Assembly (NCBI RefSeq): GCF_947501225.1
Contig: NZ_CANMUW010000004.1
Span: 1 to 64,000, forward strand
Length of the DNA stretch: 64,000 bases
DNA from: an uncultured Shewanella sp.
Lineage (GTDB): Bacteria; Pseudomonadota; Gammaproteobacteria; Enterobacterales; Shewanellaceae
Direction: 5' to 3'
Position 1 is the first letter of the stretch, and each line of letters opens with the position of its first letter. The notes below the pieces were generated by a model. That model ran no database searches and had not been told where the DNA came from. It saw nothing but the letters and a program-made list of their open reading frames with translations. The position numbers and the translations under genes are program-made. This document shows positions 55,742 through 63,953 of this stretch, in pieces.

Positions 55742-56774
55742 AGTATCTGTAGTTATGCCTATCTATAACGTTCAACACTTTGTCAAACAGGCTATTAACT
55801 CTGTGTTAGCTCAAACCTTCACAGATTTTGAGCTCATTCTTGTCAATGATTGCTCCACCGATAAAAGCCTTGAGATTAGTCGCACCATACTCGACCACAG
55901 GATCCGTATCGTTAATCACACCACCAATAAGGGACTCGCCGCGGCGCGTAACACAGGGATCCGCCACGCCATAGGCAGATATGTCGCCTTCATCGACTCC
56001 GATGATATGTGGCATGCAGATAAGCTTATGCTGCATGTCGAGCACCTTAACCGCTCTCCCAAGATAGGAATAAGCTTCTCCCGTTCAAGCTTTATGAATC
56101 ATAAGGGTAAGCTGATCCACTTCTTCCAGATGCCGCAACTGAAGGGGATCACCGCCGCACACTTACTGTGCAGAAACCCGGTAGGCAATGGCTCTGCCCC
56201 TGTAGTGCGCCGTGAAACCCTCAACGATATTCGCTTCCAGCCACTCGATCACAGCGAAAACTACAGCTGTTATTTCGATGAGAAGTTTCGTCAATCGGAA
56301 GATATCGAATGCTGGTTGCGCATAGTCGCAACGACAGATTGGAAGATGGAGGGGATCCCGGCGCCGCTCACCTTCTACCGCCTCAACCAGGCGGGACTCT
56401 CATCGAACATCATGAAGCAACTCGCGTCGTGGGAGCAGATGATAGATAAGGCCAGACTGTTCGCTCCCAAGCTGCTGAAGAAGCATGAGAAGAGTGCCAG
56501 AGCCTATCAGCTCCGATATCTGGCTCGTCAATCGATTCGAAACGGACAAGGTCGGGCTGCAATTACACTGATTAACAAGGCACTGAGCGTTTCGCCTTCG
56601 ATAATGCTCGATGAGACCGGCAGAACCTGTGTCACCTTGACTGCGGCCTACCTGCTATGGCTGCTGCCATCATCGATGTACAAGGTGTGCGAAAACATAG
56701 GTCAGTTTGTCATGGGCTACCTGCAGAGAGCGCGCATCACCAGAGACGGAGTGAAATCGTCAATGATATCGTAA
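55731..56774 (+). CDS. family 2 glycosyltransferase
   Basis: This 347-residue GT2 enzyme begins VSVVMPIYNVQHFVKQAINSVLAQT. It has the nucleotide-binding LVNDCSTD (about residue 40), GLAAARNTGIRHAIGRYVAFIDSDDMW with the DXD motif, and a catalytic acidic region FRQSEDIECWLRI. The C-terminal third is helical with a hydrophobic stretch (VTLTAAYLLWLLPSSMYKV). It likely adds one sugar to the lipid-linked repeat unit in the cytoplasm. AGGAGG precedes the ATG inside the end of the flippase gene. It is the only classical GT2 in the locus. Confidence 0.9.
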   Translation: MTPKVSVVMPIYNVQHFVKQAINSVLAQTFTDFELILVNDCSTDKSLEISRTILDHRIRIVNHTTNKGLAAARNTGIRHAIGRYVAFIDSDDMWHADKLMLHVEHLNRSPKIGISFSRSSFMNHKGKLIHFFQMPQLKGITAAHLLCRNPVGNGSAPVVRRETLNDIRFQPLDHSENYSCYFDEKFRQSEDIECWLRIVATTDWKMEGIPAPLTFYRLNQAGLSSNIMKQLASWEQMIDKARLFAPKLLKKHEKSARAYQLRYLARQSIRNGQGRAAITLINKALSVSPSIMLDETGRTCVTLTAAYLLWLLPSSMYKVCENIGQFVMGYLQRARITRDGVKSSMIS

Positions 56775-56917
56775 GACCGGCTTTGGTGTAGGAACGGCTT
56801 CAGCCGGGAAAGGTGATACAAACAGGGCCAAATTCGCAACTACAAAAGCTTCGCGGCTGAAGCACGCTCCTACAGAGGATGAAGGCATCTGTCTCTTGTG
56901 TAGGACCGGCTTTGTTC
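56772..56917 (+). repeat. degenerate REP/BIME between the glycosyltransferase and PGT-fusion genes
   Basis: GTAAGACCGGCTTTGG, TAGGAACGGCTTCAGCCGG, the mate GCTTCGCGGCTGAAGCACG followed by CTCCTAC, and TAGGACCGGCTTTG lie in succession. The rest of the 482-bp gap holds the P4 box and promoter and no convincing gene. Confidence 0.75.
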
Positions 56918-57094
56918 GTAGTTAACAACTTCGTTATTCAAACATCGAGGTTAAAGCCATTCCTACACTGTCAATTTCCCACTCCTATATGCATGGCGGC
57001 AAATTATCACGGCCGATTTACTCTTACTTGTCACTTAAAACTTACCGCTTATCACTTCCCGAAAAGTGATATCAAAGGTAAAACCATTTATGCA

Positions 57095-57107
57095 TTGCAA
57101 ACTGCAA
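57095..57107. promoter_or_regulatory. LuxO-type activator box P4
   Basis: TTGCAAACTGCAA has two perfect half-sites TTGCA and TGCAA separated by AAC. Its centre is 81 bp before the -24 GG of the sigma-54 promoter at 57181-57196. Confidence 0.65.
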
Positions 57108-57180
57108 CTGCGAATTTTTTCATACTGAAAAAACCAAGCCACATGAAGTTAAACAACTGAAAATATTGAGAAATAAAAAC

Positions 57181-57196
57181 TGGCTCAAAGGATGCA
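57181..57196 (+). promoter_or_regulatory. sigma-54 promoter P4, before the PGT-fusion gene
   Basis: TGGCTCAAAGGATGCA has GG (57182-57183) and GC (57194-57195) ten bases apart, with TGGC and GCA matching consensus. The transcript would start near 57207, 50 bp before the gene. Confidence 0.55.
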
Positions 57197-57256
57197 TTAC
57201 CTTAGTCACGAATCATACTTCACTCAACTGGCTTTTTAAGCTTAAGGAAGACAAGG

Positions 57257-59353
57257 ATGACAACACAGACTCATGCCACTCAATCGGGAATAAAACCCTT
57301 TTCCGTAAGAGCCATCGATATCCTGGCTGCAGTGCTGCTGATCATCGCAGCTTCGCCTGTGTTGATCCTCAAATATGGCTACAGGAGATGTCGATATGGT
57401 TCAGCCATCGAATACGTCTACATCTATGGCCTGGATAATAAACCGATCGCCCTTTATCAATTCTCCGGAGAGGGAATATGCTGTCAGTGGCCACACCTGC
57501 TCAACTTACTCAAAGGTGATATTTCACTACTGGGCACAGAGCCAAGCTATGCTCTCGATGAAACCGGTATGGGTAACCGGACATCACCTCACCCACTGCA
57601 GTACCCGGAGCTTGCAGAAATCAAACCCGGCTTGCTCTCTTTTAAGATGATGCACCGGCAAATTGGGTTGAGCTTCGAAGATCAGGATAGTGCCATTACC
57701 GATGCACATAAAGGAGCGGTGAACTATCTGCTTGCCATATCCAGAGCCGTCATCATCTGGTTATGTTCAAGCCCCGATGCTAACAAGCATGTGAAAACGA
57801 TCCCCCTGTTTGGTATCCAGCTGAATAATTTGAGCATGGAGGAGCTGATCTCAAGCATCATCAATCGGGCAGGTCAGCCCCAAGTCAAACACAGTGATAA
57901 ACAGCACATGACTCAATATGCATTTGTTAATGCTGACTGCATGAATATAAGCCAGAAGCACAGCCAATACCGTCACTGTCTGCAGCATGCCTGTGACATG
58001 GTGTTCGCCGACGGCTCCGGGATCAGGCTGGCAAGTCTCTGGAAAGGGTTAGCACCAAAAGACAACTTAAATGGTACCGACATGTTTCCGAGACTGTGCC
58101 AACAACTTGCCGATGAAGGACTCTCACTGTTTTTACTTGGTGGTGAAGATGGCATAGCCGCAGCGGCAGCAGAAAAAATGCAATGCCGATTCCCGACACT
58201 CAAGATAGCCGGCACCCACCACGGGTTTATCGATAAGCCAAAACTTAACGATAACGTCATCAAGCAGATAAACGAGTCAGGAGCGGCGGTACTACTCGTC
58301 GCCATGGGTGCCCCGAAGCAGGAACTATGGCTTGCCGAGCATAAACACAAACTCGATGTGGCCGTTGGTATCGGAGTTGGCGGCCTGTTTGACTTCTACG
58401 CCGAAAAAGTGAGGCGCGCACCACTGTGGATGAGACAGATAGGAATGGAGTGGATATGTCGTCTGTCAGAAGAGCCCGGACGCATGTGGAAGCGCTATAT
58501 CTTAGGAAACCCCCTGTTTATCTACCGGGTGCTAAAAGAGATCCGCAAGGAGAGAGCTGAAGCCGTCCGGAGAGATAAGCCTCTTGCTTCGGCTAAGCTC
58601 AACCTGAGCCATTCAGACGGGAGCACGGCCATCGAGCCTGGCATGAAAGCCAACCATACCGGTTCAGAGAGCATCACAGACCTGACGAATATTGAAACGA
58701 AAAACTTGGTCGCGCTCAACCGCTGCCAGCGTCAACGAATAAGCAGCAAGCTGACCAAAATTTTGAAACGTGGGCTCGACCTGGTTGGTGCCTCCAGCTT
58801 GCTGTTAATTCTCTCTCCCGCACTGATATTAGTAGCGTTAGCGATCCGAGCCGAGTCCAAAGGACCGGTACTATTCAGCCAACAAAGAGCCGGGAAGAAT
58901 AACGCCCCGTTTACCATGTGGAAGTTTCGCTCCATGTATCAGGATGCCGAGCAGAGGCTGAGTAAACTGCAAGCTGAAAACGAGATGCAAGGTGGCGTAC
59001 TGTTCAAAATGAAACGCGATCCCCGAATCACCCTTGTGGGCCGGATAATAAGAAAAGCCTCCATCGATGAGCTGCCTCAACTATGGAATGTGATCCGCGG
59101 AGAGATGTCTCTGGTGGGCCCTCGCCCGGCGCTTGAATCAGAGGTCAAACAATACTCACTGAAAGACAGAACAAGGTTAGCGGTAAAGCCCGGCATTACC
59201 TGTATCTGGCAGGTAAGCGGGCGTTCCGATATCCCCTTTGAGCGTCAGGTTGAGCTTGATATCGATTATATCTATCAACAATCAATGCTTACCGATATCT
59301 GGTTATTACTCAAAACTATCCCCGCAGTCCTGTTCGCAAGAGGGGCATATTAG
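57257..59353 (+). CDS. three-domain fusion: degenerate PGT, WecG/TagA glycosyltransferase, active PGT
   Basis: This 698-residue protein appears to be a triple fusion. Residues 1-185 resemble a phosphoglycosyltransferase (RAIDILAAVLLIIAASPVLIL, LKGDISLLGTEPSY) but lack the catalytic FRSM and DE motifs. Residues about 190-430 are a WecG/TagA/CpsF glycosyltransferase (FVNADCMNIS, VFADGSGIRLAS, LFLLGGEDGIAAAAAEKM, VAMGAPKQELWLAEH, GVGGLFDFYAEKVRRAP). Residues about 500-698 are a complete sugar transferase of the WcaJ type: membrane hairpin, TMWKFRSMYQDAE, ASIDELPQLWNVIRGEMSLVGPRP, ITCIWQVSGRSD. It could start and then extend the lipid-linked repeat unit in one protein. It is the first gene of the P4 unit. 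Confidence 0.88.
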   Translation: MTTQTHATQSGIKPFSVRAIDILAAVLLIIAASPVLILKYGYRRCRYGSAIEYVYIYGLDNKPIALYQFSGEGICCQWPHLLNLLKGDISLLGTEPSYALDETGMGNRTSPHPLQYPELAEIKPGLLSFKMMHRQIGLSFEDQDSAITDAHKGAVNYLLAISRAVIIWLCSSPDANKHVKTIPLFGIQLNNLSMEELISSIINRAGQPQVKHSDKQHMTQYAFVNADCMNISQKHSQYRHCLQHACDMVFADGSGIRLASLWKGLAPKDNLNGTDMFPRLCQQLADEGLSLFLLGGEDGIAAAAAEKMQCRFPTLKIAGTHHGFIDKPKLNDNVIKQINESGAAVLLVAMGAPKQELWLAEHKHKLDVAVGIGVGGLFDFYAEKVRRAPLWMRQIGMEWICRLSEEPGRMWKRYILGNPLFIYRVLKEIRKERAEAVRRDKPLASAKLNLSHSDGSTAIEPGMKANHTGSESITDLTNIETKNLVALNRCQRQRISSKLTKILKRGLDLVGASSLLLILSPALILVALAIRAESKGPVLFSQQRAGKNNAPFTMWKFRSMYQDAEQRLSKLQAENEMQGGVLFKMKRDPRITLVGRIIRKASIDELPQLWNVIRGEMSLVGPRPALESEVKQYSLKDRTRLAVKPGITCIWQVSGRSDIPFERQVELDIDYIYQQSMLTDIWLLLKTIPAVLFARGAY

Positions 59354-59411
59354 TGTGAATGAGAGAGCACTAACTTAAATGACAATCACCTTTAACGATG
59401 GAGAGTAACCC

Positions 59412-60914
59412 ATGCAAGCCATAATCTTTGCTAACAGACTAGGAGATGAACTCTCACCTCTGAACAGGCACTACTGTCCCGCTCTCCTGCCCGTAGGCAA
59501 CAAGGCGGTCATTGAGTATACGTTAGAGGATATCTCATCAGCTGGCATAACACAGGTCAAACTCGTCATCTCCCCCCAGGCAAGAGAGATAGAACAACAT
59601 CTGGGCACTGGTAATAAGTGGGGAGTCGATATTGAGTACTTCCTGAGTAAACCACAGGAGCAGACCACTTCAGTATTGAAGCGTCTGTCACTCGATACAG
59701 AGGAAAAATTACTGCTGGCCAGAGGTGATATATTCCGCTCGCCATCGATAGGCCAGTTTATCGAATTCTCCAAAGCGTTTCCGGATAATTTTGTTCAAGC
59801 CAAAATGGCCAACCAAAAAGCGGGCATGATGTTATTACCGGCTGCGCTGCCACATGTAGCCAACCTTAACTGGCCTTTGGCCGGGCAAAGCTGTGGTGAA
59901 GCAGTCGTGACACTTGTTTTACATGGACACTGCTGCATGCTGGACAGTTTCCAATCCTATATAGATACCAACCTGAGCCTGGCAGCCAACCAATACCCAT
60001 CTTTGACACCGATGGAGCGCTGTTATCAATCGGCTAATCCCGAACAGGATTTTTATGTTGGCGCAAAAGCGCATACCGGACAATTAAACAAGCAAAGCGG
60101 ATGGGGAATTATCGGAGCAAACGCCCGGATCGATCCCAGCGTAACCCTGAAGAACGGTGTTTTAGTCGGCAGCAATTGCCTGATAGACCGAGAAACGACA
60201 CTGAATAACTCTCTGGTGTTGCCTCATACCTATGTGGGCGAAAACTTAGAGATAAGAGACAGTATTCTAAGTAAAAACTTACTGATAAATGTGAGAAGCG
60301 GAGCCACCTTAGAGATAGATGACCAAGCCCTGATAGGCTCGAGTCAAGCCGGTGAAATTGATAGCTCAAACAGAACAAGCTTAACCACAAGAAGTTTACT
60401 CCTCATTTTACTCATGCTTAGCCTGCCTTTGTGGCCCCTGATTCAGGCGTTTTCATTTATCAAATATTTCTACCGAATGGAGAGAAAGTCGGCCAAGGTG
60501 CTGTACAAACCAATACAAGCTTCAGTGATCACACAAAGCCACCGAGATAACTCAGGCCACGCTTTCCAGACGTGGAGATGGAACATCTCGCCCAAGGTAT
60601 TGGCGCTGCTCCCTCAGCTCAGACACGTCATAAGCGGCAGATTAGATCTTTTCGGCGCTTCACCTGAAGTTCGCCACTCTCAAGGCCTCCAAAACCAGCG
60701 TCTGGGGGTACTAGGGCCGGTGCAGCTGCTTCTCGATGAATCATCACCAGAGGAGGAGCGAACTCTGTTGGCACTAGAGTTTGATGCAGATAAACGCCAC
60801 GGTAAATACCTGTCACTTCTATGGCGCTCCCTGCTGATACACGACGGCCAGGAAAACCAAAACGAAGTGGACGGAGCGAGTTTAAATCGAAGGCAGTCAA
60901 TGTCAAACCGGTGA
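59412..60914 (+). CDS. nucleotidyltransferase-like, hexapeptide and PGT-remnant fusion protein
   Basis: This 500-residue protein is unusual. Residues 1-230 follow a sugar-nucleotidyltransferase fold (MQAIIFANRLGDELSPLNRHY, PALLPVGNKAVIEYTLEDI), but the signature GxGTRLxPLTxxxPK is altered and the lysine is missing. Residues about 230-310 form left-handed beta-helix hexapeptide repeats (GIIGANARIDPSVTLKNGVLVG). A helix lies near 330-350, and the C-terminus resembles the end of a phosphoglycosyltransferase (LPQLRHVISGRLDLFGASPEV) without its catalytic core. It may be a membrane-tethered regulatory or scaffolding subunit rather than an enzyme. GGAGAGTAACCC precedes the ATG. Confidence 0.8.
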   Translation: MQAIIFANRLGDELSPLNRHYCPALLPVGNKAVIEYTLEDISSAGITQVKLVISPQAREIEQHLGTGNKWGVDIEYFLSKPQEQTTSVLKRLSLDTEEKLLLARGDIFRSPSIGQFIEFSKAFPDNFVQAKMANQKAGMMLLPAALPHVANLNWPLAGQSCGEAVVTLVLHGHCCMLDSFQSYIDTNLSLAANQYPSLTPMERCYQSANPEQDFYVGAKAHTGQLNKQSGWGIIGANARIDPSVTLKNGVLVGSNCLIDRETTLNNSLVLPHTYVGENLEIRDSILSKNLLINVRSGATLEIDDQALIGSSQAGEIDSSNRTSLTTRSLLLILLMLSLPLWPLIQAFSFIKYFYRMERKSAKVLYKPIQASVITQSHRDNSGHAFQTWRWNISPKVLALLPQLRHVISGRLDLFGASPEVRHSQGLQNQRLGVLGPVQLLLDESSPEEERTLLALEFDADKRHGKYLSLLWRSLLIHDGQENQNEVDGASLNRRQSMSNR

Positions 60915-60998
60915 CCCCCCCCTCACAAGGGGAGAGTAATTAACAAAAATTTGCTTTGAGAAAGCTGAGGCAAAACACCAAAGTTCGAGGAGAGGGCC

Positions 60999-61397
60999 AT
61001 GAAGACAATTATCACTTACGGCACATTCGATCTGTTTCATTTCGGTCACGTTCGCCTGTTTCAGCGCCTCAAGGCTCTGGGCGACAGACTCATCGTCGGA
61101 GTGTCGACCGATGAGTTCAACGCTCTAAAAGGCAAGGCCGCTTTTTTCAACTATCAGCAGAGGGCCGAGATTGTTGCAGCATGCCGCTACGTAGACCTAG
61201 TCATCCCTGAATCAAACTGGCAACAGAAGCAAAATGATATCAGCAACTTAAAGGTAGATATTTTCGGTATGGGCAGTGATTGGGAGGGAAAGTTCGACTC
61301 ACTCTCGGCCCTGTGTCGGGTCGTCTACTTAGACAGGACCGGCAACATCTCCACTACAGAGATAAAGAGCAACCTCTCTCAGGTTAATGGCCGATAG
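60999..61397 (+). CDS. tagD: glycerol-3-phosphate cytidylyltransferase (TagD-like)
   Basis: This 132-residue enzyme of the small nucleotidyltransferase family is predicted to make CDP-glycerol from CTP and glycerol-3-phosphate. It begins IITYGTFDLFHFGHVRLFQRLKALG with the catalytic HFGH motif (residues 14-17) and ends with RTGNISTTEIKSNL, the nucleotide-binding signature of TagD and related enzymes. GAGGAGAGGGCC precedes the ATG. Its product should be the substrate of the enzyme encoded 17 bp downstream. In Gram-positive bacteria this pair makes teichoic acids; in Gram-negative bacteria it can decorate capsules or lipopolysaccharide. Confidence 0.92.
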   Translation: MKTIITYGTFDLFHFGHVRLFQRLKALGDRLIVGVSTDEFNALKGKAAFFNYQQRAEIVAACRYVDLVIPESNWQQKQNDISNLKVDIFGMGSDWEGKFDSLSALCRVVYLDRTGNISTTEIKSNLSQVNGR

Positions 61398-61414
61398 ATA
61401 AAAGCGAGAATAAA

Positions 61415-62722
61415 ATGATGAATTTAATGGCTGCCATATTAAGAAAGATCATCTACCACTGTTTAGGTTTCTGTCCGAGAATGAATAAAGCCGTACTTGG
61501 CAGTTACAAGAACCAGTTTTCAGACAATGCCAAATATCTGTGCCTTCACTGGCAGCAGACCCGCTTTATTCGGGCTATCTGGATTGGAGGAGATAAAAAC
61601 CTGATTAAGCAGCTGCGTCAGCAAGGCGTTGAAGCCTACCACCGCAGGAGCCTTAAGGGGCTATATCATTGCCTGACTGCCAGATACTATTTTTATAACA
61701 CCTATGTGGGCGATATCAATCAGTATGCCGCCAAAGGGGCTATCAAGGTGAATCTCTGGCACGGTTCTCCGCTAAAGAAGATTGAGTTCGATATCAAGAC
61801 CGGTCCACTGGCTCACATGTATCACGCCAGTGGAGCACTTGGAAGGCTGCATAACACCCTGAAATTCCACCAGCAACATGTCAGTCCCGATATCATGATG
61901 AGCCCCAGCCCGGTTATCGACTCCCTTTTCAGCTCGGCTTTCAGGGTCACTCCTGAACAGGTGATCCGAAGCGGTAATCCCAGAACCGACTATTACAGGC
62001 GATACCCCAAGCAAAAGCAGTCTCTGAAGAGCATTTTTAGTGCCCAATATGATCGGGTGATCTTATATGTGCCTACCTGTCATGATGTCGAACCGATCAC
62101 TTGCCGGAATTCGGCTCATAATAAAAAAGAAGCCGAACCCATGAGCCATTACAATAAAGGCTTCGACTGGCCCAGGCTCTCGAAGCAGTTACAGCAGAAA
62201 AACCAGCTGTTTCTGATTCGCTTTCACCCCAATGAAGCCCACCTCGGAAAGCAGTTAGCCAGATACCCCAACATCCTTGATATTTCATCCTGGCAGGATG
62301 TTTACGGAATATTGCACGAAGTCGATCTGTTGATCACAGACCAATCATCCCTGTTTATCGATCTGCTTCTGCATCGGGTGCCCATCCTTTTTTACCGCTT
62401 CAATCAGGCTGAGCAATCTACTCAACTCAGAGAGACCTACGACTATGCAGAGTGCTTACCCTTAGTGGGAAGGATTTGTACAGACAGCAACTCTTCATCA
62501 AATAGCGCCATACATTCATTCCCCGCACTATTGAAAAGGTTAAACCAGGATAAGTGCTTCAATATCGACAAGGAAACTGAAAAAGAGTATCAATTGCTGC
62601 GGCAAATTTATTGGCAGAGTGAAGATAACGACGCCTTTTCGACGATAGAAAATGAAATTATCGGATTTAGCCCGGCTAAAGCCGGTCCTACACAAAAGAC
62701 AGATCACCTAAGCCCCCTGTAG
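61415..62722 (+). CDS. CDP-glycerol glycerophosphotransferase family protein (TagB/TagF-like)
   Basis: This 435-residue GT-B enzyme is predicted to transfer glycerol-phosphate from CDP-glycerol to a polysaccharide repeat unit. Motifs of the family are KVNLWHGSPLKKI (about residue 113), IRSGNPRTDYYRRY, VILYVPTCHD in place of the usual YAPTWRD, FLIRFHPNE and LLITDQSSLFIDLLLHRVPILFYRF. A short hydrophobic N-terminus may contact the membrane. The last about 18 residues (FSPAKAGPTQKTDHLSPL) are translated from a REP element, so the native end has been lost or extended. It follows tagD by 17 bp. Confidence 0.9.
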   Translation: MMNLMAAILRKIIYHCLGFCPRMNKAVLGSYKNQFSDNAKYLCLHWQQTRFIRAIWIGGDKNLIKQLRQQGVEAYHRRSLKGLYHCLTARYYFYNTYVGDINQYAAKGAIKVNLWHGSPLKKIEFDIKTGPLAHMYHASGALGRLHNTLKFHQQHVSPDIMMSPSPVIDSLFSSAFRVTPEQVIRSGNPRTDYYRRYPKQKQSLKSIFSAQYDRVILYVPTCHDVEPITCRNSAHNKKEAEPMSHYNKGFDWPRLSKQLQQKNQLFLIRFHPNEAHLGKQLARYPNILDISSWQDVYGILHEVDLLITDQSSLFIDLLLHRVPILFYRFNQAEQSTQLRETYDYAECLPLVGRICTDSNSSSNSAIHSFPALLKRLNQDKCFNIDKETEKEYQLLRQIYWQSEDNDAFSTIENEIIGFSPAKAGPTQKTDHLSPL

Positions 62723-63087
62723 GAGCACGCTTCAGCCTCGAAGCTTTTGGCCATGTCTGTATCATCCTTCCCGGCTGAAGCCGGTCCTACACAAGGGACA
62801 AACACCTAAGCCCCTTTAGGAGCGCGCTTCTGCCGCGAAGCTTTTTACCATGTTTGTATCATCCTGACCGGCTAAAGCCGGTCCTACACAAGAGACAAAC
62901 ACCCAGCCCCTCCGTAGGAGCACGCTTCAGCCGCGAAGCTTTTGGCCGTGTCTGTATCATCCTTCCCGGCTAAAGCCGGTCCTACACAAGAGACAAACAC
63001 CTAAGACCCTGTAGGAGCACGCTTCAGCCGCGAGCTTTTGGCTGAATTGTTAATCCCCCCTAACGGCTGAAACCGGTTCTACAAGGG
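62665..63087 (-). repeat. BIME/REP tandem array C, 97-99-bp units
   Basis: CCGGCTAAAGCCGGTCCTAC heads recur at about 62672, 62771, 62868, 62966 and 63063, alternating with mates of the form GTAGGAGCACGCTTCAGCCG. The array runs from inside the 3' end of the glycerophosphotransferase gene into the 3' end of rmlA, so it contributes coding sequence to both. The 337-bp space between these genes has no other feature. Confidence 0.9.
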
Positions 63088-63953
63088 TCATCTAACAGGT
63101 TCAACAGATACTCACCATACCCGCTTTTCAACAAGGGCTTTGCTAAGGTTTTCAATTGGGCACCATTAATTAAACCCAGCCTATAAGCAACCTCCTCCGG
63201 ACAATTCACTTTCAAGCCTTGTCGCTTTTCGATGGCTGCAATAAATTGCGTTGCTTCAGACAGGGCATCTGGAGTGCCCGTATCAAGCCAGGCAGTCCCC
63301 CTTCCCAAAATATTTACGCTCAGCTCTTCGGCCAACAGATAAGAATTAATGACATCCACGATCTCCAACTCATTACGAGCCGACGGTTTAACTTGCTTTG
63401 CAAAACAGGAAGCTCGATTATCGAAGAAATACAAACCAGGCATCGCGTATTGAGATTTTGGCTGTTTCGGTTTCTCATCAATCGACAAGACCTTACCAAA
63501 GTTATCAAAAGAAACGACGCCATAGTCACCAGGATTAGCAACGTGATAGCCAAATACCGTAGCACCTTTGCTATTTAAGCTAATATCGGTCAATAAAGTG
63601 CTCAGCGCATCACCGTAGAATAGGTTATCCCCCAAGATCAGTGCACAAGCCTCACCATTGAGAAAGGGTTCGCCAATAATTAATGCCTCTGCAAGTCCGT
63701 TTGGCTTTGCCTGCTCTGCATAATGCAGGGATATCCCCCATTGATTACCATCTTTTAATAAACTTTCAAACAAAGGCTTATCTGTCGGCGTACAGATGAG
63801 TAAGATCTCGGTGATCCCCGCCTGCATCAGGGTTGCCAGAGGGTAGTAGATCATCGGCTTATCATAGACAGGCAGTAGCTGTTTACTCACAACTTGCGTT
63901 ATAGGGTAGAGGCGAGAGCCGGTTCCACCCGCTAAAATAATGCCTTTTCTCAT
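63060..63953 (-). CDS. rmlA: glucose-1-phosphate thymidylyltransferase
   Basis: RmlA makes dTDP-glucose from dTTP and glucose-1-phosphate, the first step to dTDP-rhamnose and related sugars. The 297-residue protein starts MRKGIILAGGTGSRLYPITQ and has VVSKQLLPVYDKPMIYYPLATLMQAGI, the metal site LILGDNLFYGD, FGYHVANPGDYGVVSFD and the C-terminal GYGEYLLNLL. The ATG at 63953 was chosen; a TTG 18 bases upstream is unlikely. The final ten residues (DDPCRTGFSR) come largely from a REP element. Other rml genes presumably lie beyond the window or elsewhere. It is convergent with the polysaccharide units. Confidence 0.94.
   Translation of the reverse strand: MRKGIILAGGTGSRLYPITQVVSKQLLPVYDKPMIYYPLATLMQAGITEILLICTPTDKPLFESLLKDGNQWGISLHYAEQAKPNGLAEALIIGEPFLNGEACALILGDNLFYGDALSTLLTDISLNSKGATVFGYHVANPGDYGVVSFDNFGKVLSIDEKPKQPKSQYAMPGLYFFDNRASCFAKQVKPSARNELEIVDVINSYLLAEELSVNILGRGTAWLDTGTPDALSEATQFIAAIEKRQGLKVNCPEEVAYRLGLINGAQLKTLAKPLLKSGYGEYLLNLLDDPCRTGFSR

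Noticed and set aside
56879..57160. 93-aa plus-strand ORF before the PGT-fusion gene
   Set aside because: It starts inside a REP element and ends just past the LuxO-type box, in a region better explained as regulatory.
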